From the NCBI RefSeq assembly GCF_039527675.1, contig NZ_BAAAKI010000025.1:1-64000 (forward strand): DNA of 64,000 nt, written 5' to 3'. This DNA comes from Luteococcus sanguinis. Lineage in GTDB: Bacteria > Actinomycetota > Actinomycetes > Propionibacteriales > Propionibacteriaceae. The translations under genes were made by a program, and so were the position numbers. Below, piece by piece: positions 1 through 9,856 of this stretch (positions are counted from its first letter, which is position 1; each line of letters opens with the position of its first letter). The notes beneath the pieces were generated by a model. The model had not been told where the DNA came from. It worked only from the letters and a program-made list of their open reading frames with translations, and made no database searches.

Positions 1-158
1 GGCCACAGAGCACTCGGCGGGAAAGCTCCCATCACCCGACTGTCATGAACCTGTCTGCCACCAACATCTAGGCCCTGCGGGTTGGAGCTGTCCACCACGT
101 CACGACCCCAAGCCTGTCGATGGGTCGTCCAGGGGTCTCGCCGGTCAGCTCCCCCAGT

Positions 159-1151
159 TCAGCGGGCCAGGGACGAATCCTCGTCCAGCACGCCCTGGAC
201 GTCCTCGCGGGTCGGTGCGTGCGCACCGTGGTGGCTGACGGTGAGCCCGGAGGTGGTGACCGCGCGGTGGAGGGCCGGTTGCACGGCGTCCCAGTCAGCG
301 GCGCGCAGGATCTCGACAGCCTCGCGGCTGCCGATCAACCCGGCGTCCAGCAGTCCCGACAGCAGCCCGCCCATGAAGGAGTCTCCGGCACCGACGGTGT
401 CGGCGAGCTTCACGGTCAGCTGGTCCACGACGAGCATGTCGCGATTGCCCGCCAGCCGGGCGTAGGCACCCCAGGGTCCGCGGGTGACGACGACCAGCGC
501 CGGGCCCATGGTGATCCACTCGCGCATCACGTCCTCGACGGGGGTGTCCGGGTAGAGCCAGGACACGTCCTCGTCGGAGGCCTTGAGCACGTCGCACAGC
601 CCGATCAGTTCCTCGACGCGACCGCGGACGGCCTCGGGTGACTCCATGATCGCGGGACGGACATTGGGGTCATAGCTGACGGTGCCGTGCTCGCGGACGG
701 CCTTGACGGCGTTGACGACTTGGGTGCCGCCGGGCTCCAGCGTTGCGGCGATCGAGCCGGTGTGCAGGTGGCCAACGCGGTCAAGCTCGGTGAGTTCGGG
801 CAGTTCCCACAGCAGGTCGAAGGTGTACGTGGCGCGCCCCTCGCGGTCGAGTTGGGCGTAGGCGACCGTCGTCCGCTCGGCACCATCGGAGCCCGGGACG
901 ACCTTGACGCCATGGTCGGCGGCGTACTGCGCGATCCGGTGGCCGCGGTCGTCGTCCCCCCACCAGGCGCCGATGGTGGGGGCATGGCCCATGGCGGACA
1001 GCACGCAGGCGACGTTGAGCGGGCTGCCTCCCACGTGTTCGGCCGTCTCCTGGCCCTCGCGCGCGACCACGTCGATCAGCGCCTCACCAAGGCAGAGCAC
1101 CTCGCCGTGGTCCGTGGCCTGGCCGGTCAGGGAAACGTCGTTGTTCGTCAT
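159..1151 (-). CDS. PfkB-family carbohydrate kinase (fructokinase-like)
   Basis: ATP-dependent sugar kinase of the ribokinase/PfkB fold, 330 residues, probably cytosolic. The N-terminal substrate lid carries GGSPLNVACVLSAMG (residues 41-55). The C-terminal ATP/anion-hole signature DTVGAGDSF (251-259) contains the catalytic Asp257. The start at 1151 was preferred over the longer frame because AAGGA lies 8 nt upstream. GGSPLNVA resembles fructokinases more than ribokinases, so fructose is the likeliest substrate, but this is inference. It lies 67 nt downstream of hspR on the same strand and could be read through from the heat-shock operon. Confidence 0.9.
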   Translation of the reverse strand: MTNNDVSLTGQATDHGEVLCLGEALIDVVAREGQETAEHVGGSPLNVACVLSAMGHAPTIGAWWGDDDRGHRIAQYAADHGVKVVPGSDGAERTTVAYAQLDREGRATYTFDLLWELPELTELDRVGHLHTGSIAATLEPGGTQVVNAVKAVREHGTVSYDPNVRPAIMESPEAVRGRVEELIGLCDVLKASDEDVSWLYPDTPVEDVMREWITMGPALVVVTRGPWGAYARLAGNRDMLVVDQLTVKLADTVGAGDSFMGGLLSGLLDAGLIGSREAVEILRAADWDAVQPALHRAVTTSGLTVSHHGAHAPTREDVQGVLDEDSSLAR

Positions 1152-1218
1152 GGGGGCCATCCTTGCGCCTGCGCGCGTCCAGGCCAAGGGCGGGGCCGGT
1201 TTCGGGGACGGAAGCCCT

Positions 1219-1635
1219 TCAGCGGCCGGGGAGTTCCAAGCGGTTCGGGACGCGGTGCCGTCCGAGGTGGACGTCCCCGGAGGCCCCGGCGGTGAAGACG
1301 CGAGGACGGCTGCTGCGTGCCTCGACCAGTGCTGCCTCGACGTTCTCGAGGTGCTGGCGCAGCGCGTCCAGCTCGGTCTCCAACTGCAGGATGCGGCGAA
1401 TGCCGTTCAGGTTGATCCCCTCCTCCTGGGAGAGGTGCTGCACCAGCCGCAGCTTCGCGACATCGCGCGGTGAGTAACGGCGGCCACGGCCGGAGGCGCG
1501 GCGTGGTTGCACCAGACCGATCCGGTCGTAGGTCCGCAGCGTCTGCGGGTGCATGCCTGCAAGGTTCGCCGCGACACTGATCGTGAACAGCGGAGCGTCG
1601 CGGTCGATCACCTGGGGCAGCTGGGCGGCAGTCAT
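1219..1635 (-). CDS. hspR: HspR, MerR-type heat-shock repressor
   Basis: 138-residue MerR-family regulator. The winged helix-turn-helix spans about residues 17-50 (FTISVAANLAGMHPQTLRTY, then the wing GRGRRYSPRD), followed by a coiled-coil-like region (LETELDALRQHLENVEAALV). It is the last gene of dnaK-grpE-dnaJ-hspR, 5 nt downstream of dnaJ, which is the classic actinobacterial order. HspR is known to bind HAIR inverted repeats with DnaK as co-repressor; three such repeats lie upstream of dnaK (5545-5620), so the operon should be autoregulated. Confidence 0.95.
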   Translation of the reverse strand: MTAAQLPQVIDRDAPLFTISVAANLAGMHPQTLRTYDRIGLVQPRRASGRGRRYSPRDVAKLRLVQHLSQEEGINLNGIRRILQLETELDALRQHLENVEAALVEARSSRPRVFTAGASGDVHLGRHRVPNRLELPGR

Positions 1636-1640
1636 GGTGC

Positions 1641-2798
1641 TCAGCCCCGGAAGAGCCCGGCTCGCGGGTCACTCGGCCCGACGGCGTCCGCAAACTCCTT
1701 GAGGGCCGCGATGGCACGGTCGTCCAGCTTCCCGGGCACCTGCACCTCGACGCTGGCCAGCAGGTCGCCGTGGGCGCCATTGGCCTGCGCCACTCCCTTG
1801 CCCCGGACTCGGAACGTGCGGCCATTGGGGGTACCGGCAGGGATGCGCAGCTTCACGCGCCCGCCCTGCAGGGTGGGCACCTCGATGTCGGCACCGAGGG
1901 CGGCCTCGGGGAAGGTGACCGGGACGGTGATGGTGAGGTTGTGCCCGCTGCGGCCGAAGATGCGGTGCGGACGCACGTGCACGAGCACGTAGAGGTCGCC
2001 AGCCGGGCCGCCATTCTCGCCCGGCGAGCCCTTGCCCTTGATGCGGATCTTCTGCCCGTCCTCGACCCCGGCCGGGATGCGGACCTGCATGGTGCGCGTC
2101 GACTTCGCGCGTCCCGAACCGTGGCAGACATCGCAGGGATCGGTGACGATGAGGCCACGGCCGTGGCAGTCGCGGCAGGGTTCGCTGGTCTGGAAGACGC
2201 CGCCAGCGGCGGACGCCTGCATACCCGAACCCTGGCAGGTGGCGCAGACCTCGGGGACGCTGCCGGCCTTCGCGCCGGTCCCCCGGCAGGCCTCGCAAGC
2301 CGCCTCGGAGACCATCTGGACGCTGACGGTCGTCCCCTCGACCGCCTCGGCAAAGCCGATCGTGACCTCACCCTCGACGTCGGCCCCGCGTCGCTGGACG
2401 CGTCCGGACGAACGACGGGGCGCCCCGGCCGCCTGGCCAAAGATGTCACCGAAGATGTCGCCCAGGCCACCGGCCGAGGCATTGCGGAAGAGGTCCTCCA
2501 TATTGGTGCCACCAGCGCCGCCGGCAGCACCACCACCACGGGGGAATCGGAATCCGCCGCCGCCGAACAGGCTGCGGGCCTCGTCGTACTCCTTGCGCTT
2601 GGCGGCGTCACCGAGCACCGAGTTGGCCTCCGAGGCCTCCTTGAACCGCTTCTCGGCCGCGTCGTCGCCTGGGTGCTGGTCGGGGTGGTTCTCGCGGGCG
2701 ATCTTGCGGAAGGCCTTCTTGATCTCGTCGGCGCTGGCGTCCTTGGAGACGCCGAGGGTCTTGTAGTAGTCCTTCTCAATCCAGTCCTTGGTGCTCAT
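1641..2798 (-). CDS. dnaJ: Chaperone DnaJ
   Basis: 385-residue type I J-protein, co-chaperone that stimulates DnaK ATPase and delivers clients. The J domain is at 1-75 with the HPD tripeptide at 38-40. A Gly/Phe-rich linker follows. Four CxxCxGxG zinc-finger repeats (CEACRGTG, CATCQGSG, CRDCHGRG, CDVCHGSG) precede the C-terminal client-binding beta domains. The start MSTKDWIEKDYY is typical of actinobacterial DnaJ1, and GAGAGGAGGCGCC lies just upstream as a ribosome binding site. It sits 28 nt downstream of grpE. Confidence 0.97.
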   Translation of the reverse strand: MSTKDWIEKDYYKTLGVSKDASADEIKKAFRKIARENHPDQHPGDDAAEKRFKEASEANSVLGDAAKRKEYDEARSLFGGGGFRFPRGGGAAGGAGGTNMEDLFRNASAGGLGDIFGDIFGQAAGAPRRSSGRVQRRGADVEGEVTIGFAEAVEGTTVSVQMVSEAACEACRGTGAKAGSVPEVCATCQGSGMQASAAGGVFQTSEPCRDCHGRGLIVTDPCDVCHGSGRAKSTRTMQVRIPAGVEDGQKIRIKGKGSPGENGGPAGDLYVLVHVRPHRIFGRSGHNLTITVPVTFPEAALGADIEVPTLQGGRVKLRIPAGTPNGRTFRVRGKGVAQANGAHGDLLASVEVQVPGKLDDRAIAALKEFADAVGPSDPRAGLFRG

Positions 2799-2826
2799 GG
2801 CGCCTCCTCTCGCTGGGTCTTCGTGG

Positions 2827-3399
2827 TCAGTACTGGTTCTCGGTCGGCTCGGCCGCGGCGGCGGCCGGGTCGGGGTCGCTCACGGCGACGCGGGCGGGGC
2901 GCAGCACGCGGTCGTGCATGGTGAAGCCCTGCTGCATCACCTGGGAGACGCAGTGCTCGGTGGCACCGGGCAGCGGCACCTGCATCAGGGCCTCGTGCAG
3001 GTGTGGGTCGAAGGGGTCGCCCACGGCGCCGAAGGCGTGCAGGCCGTGCTTGGCCGCGATCTTCGCCAGCTCGTCGGCGACCAGCTTGAAACCGCCGGAG
3101 AGCTCGCCGTGCTGGTCGGCCATGGCGATGGAGTCGAGCACCGGCAGCAGCTCGGTGACGACCTGCTCGACGCCCGACTGGCGGGAGACCTGGCGGTCGC
3201 GATCGACGCGCTTCTTGTAGTTCACGTACTCAGCCTGCAGGCGCTGGAGGTCCGCGGTGCGCTCCCCCACCAGCTGCTCGAGCTCGGAGACGCGCACCTC
3301 CGGAGAGGTGCCGACGCCGTCGGTGCCGGGGTTCTCGAAGAGCTCGCTGGCGTCGTCGGGAACCTGGCCGCGTTGCTCGTCAGGGGTGAACTCGCTCAT
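2827..3399 (-). CDS. grpE: Nucleotide exchange factor GrpE
   Basis: 190-residue GrpE, the ADP/ATP exchange factor for DnaK. An acidic N-terminus leads into the long helix (VGERTADLQRLQAEYVNYKK) and the beta-domain segment GFTMHDRVLRPARVAVSDPD, which is the family's C-terminal signature. The frame is open further upstream to 3435, but MSEFTPDEQ at 3399 is the usual type of GrpE start and has AAGGA 12 nt upstream. The 172-nt gap to dnaK contains a strong hairpin (3497-3528). Confidence 0.95.
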   Translation of the reverse strand: MSEFTPDEQRGQVPDDASELFENPGTDGVGTSPEVRVSELEQLVGERTADLQRLQAEYVNYKKRVDRDRQVSRQSGVEQVVTELLPVLDSIAMADQHGELSGGFKLVADELAKIAAKHGLHAFGAVGDPFDPHLHEALMQVPLPGATEHCVSQVMQQGFTMHDRVLRPARVAVSDPDPAAAAAEPTENQY

Positions 3400-3496
3400 G
3401 GTGGCTGTCGATCCTTCGTCTGGGTGGTGGTGCATCCGTTGGTATTGATCATGGTCGTTCGGCGACCAGGATCGCGTTGATCATGCTTGCATGAAG

Positions 3497-3528
3497 GCCC
3501 CGGGCCGGGGTGACGAACGGCCCGGGGC
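3497..3528 (-). terminator. Hairpin between dnaK and grpE
   Basis: An 11-bp perfect GC stem (3497-3507 with 3518-3528) with a 10-nt loop, located 44 nt after the dnaK stop on the transcribed strand and without a downstream U-tract. It could be a partial terminator or an mRNA-stabilising or processing element that keeps DnaK in excess over GrpE and DnaJ. Function is inferred from position only. Confidence 0.5.
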
Positions 3529-3571
3529 GATCAAACAGGCGTGTCAGGAGCTCACTGCCGTGAGCGCCGGC

Positions 3572-5434
<1,863 letters not shown>

Positions 5435-5544
5435 GTTGGTTTCCTCCGTGTTGTTTCTTGAACCGTGGTGCTTGGTGGTCATGATCGGGCGAGCTGGAGG
5501 GCTACGCCCGGAAGCTCTTCATTGTCAGGGGCCCTCGCCAGCGG

Positions 5545-5620
5545 CTTGAGCCCGATGCACTCAACTGTAGGGGTTGAGCGACCTGCACTCAAGTGTTGCG
5601 TTGAGTACACCTGACTCAAC
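5545..5620 (-). promoter_or_regulatory. Three tandem HAIR operators for HspR
   Basis: Three inverted repeats match the HAIR consensus CTTGAGT-N7-ACTCAAG. They are CTTGAGC-N7-ACTCAAC (5545-5565), GTTGAGC-N7-ACTCAAG (5573-5593) and GTTGAGT-N7-ACTCAAC (5600-5620). Centres are 28 and 27 bp apart, and the nearest lies 110 bp before the dnaK start. Three HAIR sites before dnaK are also known in Streptomyces. A weak -10-like GACAAT (reverse strand of 5521-5526) lies between the boxes and the gene. Confidence 0.92.
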
Positions 5621-5782
5621 TTTGGTTCGCGCCCGGTTATTCCGGTGAGCTCACTCGGTTCGCCAAAATCGCCCGCTGGGCCGGATTCGGTCCCGTGGCG
5701 GGACCGGTTCTGTCCTGTGCTGGCAGTTCTGGCGGTGTTCTCGGGCCCGGCTGCGCGTGGAGGCCGCGAGACCCTCAAGGGC

Positions 5783-5929
5783 ATGGACGGTCAGTTCATC
5801 GTCGTGCCCGGAAGGGGCGCTCGCGGGTCGTCGTCCGGCTCGGGGGGTCCGCTGAGCGCACGCACGGACGAGTCGCCCGCCCAGTTCACCGACCGGATCA
5901 GCCGGACAATCAGCGAGGTCAGCGGATGA
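5783..5929 (+). CDS. Possible 48-residue protein in the dnaK upstream region
   Basis: The interval 5621-5918, upstream of the HAIR boxes, holds no recognised gene. One short plus-strand frame starts with MDGQFIVVPGRGARG and ends with FTDRISRTISEVSG. It has GC-rich third positions like real genes here but no clear ribosome binding site, and it overlaps the 3' end of the facing gene by 11 nt. I do not recognise it; it may be chance. Confidence 0.25.
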   Translation: MDGQFIVVPGRGARGSSSGSGGPLSARTDESPAQFTDRISRTISEVSG

Positions 5930-7541
5930 CGATCGCGTCCCCGACCGGCCGCTCGGCACCGCCCGAGGGAGTGTTGGCGACCGCTCCGTTGACCACCATC
6001 TCGGTGGACCCGCCACCGTCCAGGTTGAGCGCGTCCACCATGCCGAGTGCCTGGGCCAGGTCTGCCGACTCGGCGATGCTCAGCCCGGCCGAGCCGGTGA
6101 TCCGTCCGTCGGCGGTGGCCAGGACGAGCCGTCCCTGGGCGTCGACACCGGCGATCGTGCGGGGATTGCGCTGGTGCACCCAGCCGTAGAAGAAGCCGGG
6201 AGAGGCGGGCTGCACCATGCCGTCGCGGCGCGCCGTCACCTGTCGGCCACGGCGCAGCAGGAGCATGGGACCGCCGTTGACGACCTGGGTGTCACCGTCC
6301 AGCCGGAGCCTGCGTCCGCGCTCGTCGCGGTACTGGTTGGTGATCTTGATCTTGTTGGGCGTGCCGTGGCCGGCGCGGCGGGCAAACCGGCGCAGGGCGT
6401 CCGCCCGGTCGCCTGTGCCCTGGATGGAGACCTGCCCGGCCTTGAGCGCCGTACCGCGCGTCTCGTGGACGGCCACGATGCGTCCCTTCGCGTCGAGGAC
6501 GACCTCGACACCCTCGCCGGCCGGCGTGGTGGCGCCGTTCTCCGGGGTGACCAGGACGAGTTCGTCGGCGTCGTGGCAGGTCACGTCGTGCAGCGGCAGG
6601 TCGGTGGGATCATCGCCCAGCCCACCGCAGTTGCGGATCTTGCCGGGCGTCCGGTTGATGCCGTCCAGGGTGAGGGAATCGCGCGCGGAGGTGATGCGAC
6701 CCACCCACGTCAGGCGCTGCACGGAAGCGCGTCCGGTGTCGCCGTCGATCACGAGCGCCGGACGATCACCGACGGTCTCGCTGAGGATCTTGCCGTCATA
6801 GGCGCCGGCGCCGGCGGGGTCGCCGGCCACGTCACCATCGGCCTTGAAGACGAAGAATCCGGCGTTGATACCGGCCAGGGCGCCTTGGGCCAGGGTCGAG
6901 ACTGTCTCTCCTCCGACCAGGTCGGCGCCGTAGGTGGCGTCGATCTCGCCACGGAAACGGCGGGGGTCCACGGTCAGGACGTGCACCGAGAGCGGGTTGG
7001 CGCCGCTCAGGGCGTTGCCGTTGTCACCGTCCCAGGCGCGGTACCAGGTGCCGGCGGGGTATCCCGCGGCGACGACCTGCTTCTGCACGGCCGTGGCCTC
7101 GGCCTGGGTGGCGAAGCCGCCGAGGCGGACGCGGTAGCCGAGCGATCCGGCCATGTCGGCCAGTGGACGGGTGATGACCTCCTCGGCGTAGCCGGTGAGG
7201 CCGTGGGCGGCCAGGTCGGCGACCGCCTGGTCGGCGATGGCCTTCGTCGAGACGGCCGAGCTGGCCACGCCGGCGCTGCCCGAGGGGAGCGTCAGCTGGA
7301 CGACCCATTCGGAGGTGGTGGCACGGTCGCCCACCATCAGGGAACGGTGCGTGACGCCGGGAGCCAGCTGCTCGGTGGTGGACGAGGAGATGGCCAGCGT
7401 CATCGCGGGAGTGGGCTGGGTGGCGGGCGCGGCGTCCGAGGAAGCGGCGACGGGCACGAAGAGCGCGCCGGCCAGGGCGGCGGCTGCGGCAACACGCGCT
7501 GTGGGGCGGGGCGCGTGGGTGGTGATCAGGGGGGTGGTCAT
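5919..7541 (-). CDS. Secreted phosphodiester glycosidase-like protein (NAGPA/DUF2233)
   Basis: 540 residues with an Arg-containing N-terminus, a hydrophobic stretch (AAAAALAGALFVPVAASSDA) and likely signal cleavage near residue 38, so probably exported. Residues about 100-170 resemble a SPOR-type fold (GYRVRLGGFATQAEATAVQKQ). The rest is the NAGPA/DUF2233 domain with the internal GALAGINAGFF segment and the terminal NLDGGGSTEMVVNG followed by GDAIVIR. Relatives cleave sugar phosphodiester links, and some act on exopolysaccharide or wall polymers; the substrate here is unknown. A leaderless-type -10 box (7548-7553) precedes the ATG. Confidence 0.8.
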   Translation of the reverse strand: MTTPLITTHAPRPTARVAAAAALAGALFVPVAASSDAAPATQPTPAMTLAISSSTTEQLAPGVTHRSLMVGDRATTSEWVVQLTLPSGSAGVASSAVSTKAIADQAVADLAAHGLTGYAEEVITRPLADMAGSLGYRVRLGGFATQAEATAVQKQVVAAGYPAGTWYRAWDGDNGNALSGANPLSVHVLTVDPRRFRGEIDATYGADLVGGETVSTLAQGALAGINAGFFVFKADGDVAGDPAGAGAYDGKILSETVGDRPALVIDGDTGRASVQRLTWVGRITSARDSLTLDGINRTPGKIRNCGGLGDDPTDLPLHDVTCHDADELVLVTPENGATTPAGEGVEVVLDAKGRIVAVHETRGTALKAGQVSIQGTGDRADALRRFARRAGHGTPNKIKITNQYRDERGRRLRLDGDTQVVNGGPMLLLRRGRQVTARRDGMVQPASPGFFYGWVHQRNPRTIAGVDAQGRLVLATADGRITGSAGLSIAESADLAQALGMVDALNLDGGGSTEMVVNGAVANTPSGGAERPVGDAIVIR

Positions 7542-7547
7542 GGCGAC

Positions 7548-7553
7548 AGGCTA
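7548..7553 (-). promoter_or_regulatory. Leaderless -10 box, glycosidase-like gene
   Basis: TAGCCT on the minus strand lies 6 nt before the ATG at 7541, which would put transcription start at the A of the ATG. No Shine-Dalgarno sequence fits in between. Confidence 0.6.
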
Positions 7554-7671
7554 GGAAGCCCGGTCGTCCAGCGTCACCGGTGTGCGACGAGGCGTCGCCA
7601 AGAGTTCACGAGGCGCCACGAACTGGTCGTCCGTTGGTTCCCAAGCCAGCTGAAGGACGCTCTGGCCGCCC

Positions 7672-7677
7672 TAGACT
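7672..7677 (+). promoter_or_regulatory. Leaderless -10 box, DUF1801 gene
   Basis: TAGACT lies 7 nt before the ATG at 7685. No convincing -35 and no Shine-Dalgarno sequence are seen. Confidence 0.5.
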
Positions 7678-7684
7678 CGCGTCC

Positions 7685-8137
7685 ATGAGCCCCACCAAGA
7701 AGGCCAGCACCCAGGACGCCGACGCTGGATTCACCGCCGAGGAGAAGGCCGCCGTCAAGCAGGCCGCCGCCGAGCGTCGCAAGACCGCCGCCGGCAAGAA
7801 CACCGAGCAGGACATCCTGGACGCGATCGCCGCGATGGACGACCTCGACCGTCCGATCGCCGAGGGCCTGCATGCCCTGATGGCCCGGATCGCGCCGGAC
7901 CTGACGCGCCGCACCTGGTACGGCTTCCCCGCCTACGCCCGCGACCCCAAGGGCAAGGAGATCGTCGTCTTCTACCAGCACGCCGGGAAGTTCAAGAGCC
8001 GCTACGGGACCATCGGCTTCAACGACAACGCCCAGCTGGACGACGGGACGATGTGGCCCGCCGCCTATGCGATCACCGAGTGGAACGACGCCAACGAGAA
8101 GACCCTCGAGAAGCTGATCACGCGCGCGATTGGCTGA
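7685..8137 (+). CDS. DUF1801 / YdhG-like protein
   Basis: 150-residue soluble protein. The C-terminal two thirds match the DUF1801 fold: an active-site-like TRRTWYGFPAYARD segment, then GKEIVVFYQHAGKFKSRYGTIGF and a closing acidic helix. The first 45 residues are charged and Lys/Ala-rich. The family includes proteins proposed as iron chaperones, but no biochemical role is secure. It stands alone between two minus-strand genes and appears to be transcribed leaderless. Confidence 0.75.
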   Translation: MSPTKKASTQDADAGFTAEEKAAVKQAAAERRKTAAGKNTEQDILDAIAAMDDLDRPIAEGLHALMARIAPDLTRRTWYGFPAYARDPKGKEIVVFYQHAGKFKSRYGTIGFNDNAQLDDGTMWPAAYAITEWNDANEKTLEKLITRAIG

Positions 8138-8155
8138 CCCCCACCAGCCGCCAGA

Positions 8156-8896
8156 TCACCCCTCCGGGTCATAGGCGACGACGTCGACGGAACCCTTCTC
8201 GATGCAGCCGAAGCCGGTGGACAGGTCGATCGGGTGCGGGACGCCGGCGGCGCGCACGACCGAGCAGTAGGGCACGGACTGGAAGCCGAACTCCTTCCAC
8301 GTCCCGCGCGCGTCGGTGAACCAGATCGCCTCGTAGCCACCGCAGGCAGTCAGCCCGCCCATCGCCTGGTCATCGGTGGACCAGTAGCGGTCGACGCGGA
8401 TGTCGAAGGTCGGGCAGGTGGTGCCGTCGGCGTTCTTGACCGTCTTCTTCGCCAACGCCGTGATGTAGCGCTGGAAGTCCTGCGAGGTGCCGGTCAGTTT
8501 CGAGGAGACCTGCGAGACGGCCGTGATTTGCGCGTTGAGATCACGCGGCGTGGCCTCCACGGGTACGGCCGAGGTCGAGTCGGTGACGGACGCGCTGGCC
8601 GCGTCGGTCGCCGTCGCCGAAACCGTGGCGCTGGCGGTGTCCGTCGAACGGGCGGAGGGCGAAACCAGGCCGGACTCCGTCGAGCTCGCCTCACCGCTGG
8701 GGGATTCGCTGCCCATCGTCGAATCCGTGGACGAGGCGGCCGGGGTGAAGGTGGCAGGCGTGGAGGTGGCAGGCGTGGAGGAGACCGTGGGGCTCACCGT
8801 CGATCCGGTGGTCGACTCGGTCGGGGCGCAGGCAGTGACCGTGCAGGTCACCAGCGCGAGCGAGGCGAGCGTCAACGAGGTGCGGGTGCGGGACAT
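8156..8896 (-). CDS. Secreted Ser/Thr-rich lipoprotein
   Basis: 246 residues beginning MSRTRTSLTLASLALVTC, with a lipobox VTAC at about residues 19-22, so probably lipid-anchored on the outer face of the membrane. Residues 25-110 are a low-complexity Ser/Thr/Ala linker. The C-terminal part (about 115-246) is a globular domain with four Cys (TTCPTFDI, GGLTACGGYEA, VPYCSVVRAAG, STGFGCIEKG) that could form two disulfides. GGAGGAGTCACCC precedes the ATG. I do not recognise the domain. Confidence 0.75.
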   Translation of the reverse strand: MSRTRTSLTLASLALVTCTVTACAPTESTTGSTVSPTVSSTPATSTPATFTPAASSTDSTMGSESPSGEASSTESGLVSPSARSTDTASATVSATATDAASASVTDSTSAVPVEATPRDLNAQITAVSQVSSKLTGTSQDFQRYITALAKKTVKNADGTTCPTFDIRVDRYWSTDDQAMGGLTACGGYEAIWFTDARGTWKEFGFQSVPYCSVVRAAGVPHPIDLSTGFGCIEKGSVDVVAYDPEG

Positions 8897-8951
8897 GGGT
8901 GACTCCTCCATTTGGGCTGACTTCATCCTCGCAGCCGCGCGGGGCTGCCGC

Positions 8952-9827
8952 TCAGGCATCGACGAGGAAGTTGGCCACCATCTCGATGTACCCGGGACGG
9001 TCGGCGAAGTAGGCGCCGCAGTGTTCACCGGTGGGCCAGATCTCCACCGTGGTGGGCTCCCCCGCCGCAGCCGCCAGCCGGTGCGCGTGCTCGACGGGGA
9101 TCACCTGGTCACCGGCGCAGTGCACCAACATCAGGGGACGTGGGGCGATCTCGCCCACGACGTCCACGGGTTGCACCTGGTCGAAACGGTAGCCGTAACG
9201 GGCGCGGGTCATGCCATCAGCCAGGGCGACGAAGGGGACGGGAGGCAGGCGCAGACCGGCGAAGGCAGCCGCGATGACCCCCTTCATGTCGGCGAAGGAC
9301 GAATCAGCGACCACCTTGCGGACGCGCTCGTCCCGCGCTGCGACCAGGATCGACGTCGCGGCGCCCATCGAGAAACCGACCAGGCAGACCTCGGCGTCCG
9401 GGCGTCGCTGGGTGGCCAGGTCGATCGCGGCAAGCAGATCGCCCTGTTCGTAGTGGGCCAGCGACTGCGGCCCGTCCGCGGACTCCCCATTGCCGCGGAA
9501 GTCGAACATCAGAACGGTGTTGCCCGCGCCCCACAGGCCGGGCCCGATGCCGAGCATGTCGGCCTTTGACCCCCGGTGACCGTGACAGACGATGACCACC
9601 CGCGCGGAGCCCGGACGATCGAACCACCAGCCCGCGAGCCGGGTGCCGTCGTCGGCGTTGAAGCTGACATCCTCGGCCTCGATGCCCACCTCGAAGGGGC
9701 TCATGCCGTAATCCAGGGCCGGTCGTCGCGGTCCGCTGATCCGAGCGGCGGCCACCGCACCGGCGCCGACCAGGGCTGTCGCGGTCGTCGCGGCAAGGGC
9801 AATCATTCGGGAGCGCACGATCGTCAT
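8952..9827 (-). CDS. Alpha/beta hydrolase, membrane-anchored
   Basis: 291-residue serine hydrolase of the BAAT/DUF1749-like type. An N-terminal hydrophobic segment (IALAATTATALVGAGAVAAA) may anchor or export it. HGHRGSK gives the oxyanion region, GFSMGA the nucleophile elbow, GDQVIPVEHA the acid and GEHCGAY the catalytic His. GGGGAGG lies 11 nt before the start. It is divergent from the YwiC-like gene and 55 nt before the lipoprotein on the same strand. The substrate is unknown. Confidence 0.85.
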   Translation of the reverse strand: MTIVRSRMIALAATTATALVGAGAVAAARISGPRRPALDYGMSPFEVGIEAEDVSFNADDGTRLAGWWFDRPGSARVVIVCHGHRGSKADMLGIGPGLWGAGNTVLMFDFRGNGESADGPQSLAHYEQGDLLAAIDLATQRRPDAEVCLVGFSMGAATSILVAARDERVRKVVADSSFADMKGVIAAAFAGLRLPPVPFVALADGMTRARYGYRFDQVQPVDVVGEIAPRPLMLVHCAGDQVIPVEHAHRLAAAAGEPTTVEIWPTGEHCGAYFADRPGYIEMVANFLVDA

Positions 9828-9844
9828 GGTAGGTCGGCCTCCCC

Positions 9845-9850
9845 TAGCCT
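9845..9850 (+). promoter_or_regulatory. Leaderless -10 box, YwiC-like gene
   Basis: TAGCCT lies 6 nt before the ATG at 9857, in a 29-bp intergenic region shared with the divergent hydrolase gene. Confidence 0.6.
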
Positions 9851-9856
9851 TTCCGC

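Noticed and set aside
1..158. Start of the window before the PfkB gene
   Set aside because: No coding frame, hairpin or promoter could be supported. The CCACAGA near position 3 has no partner at 11 bp.
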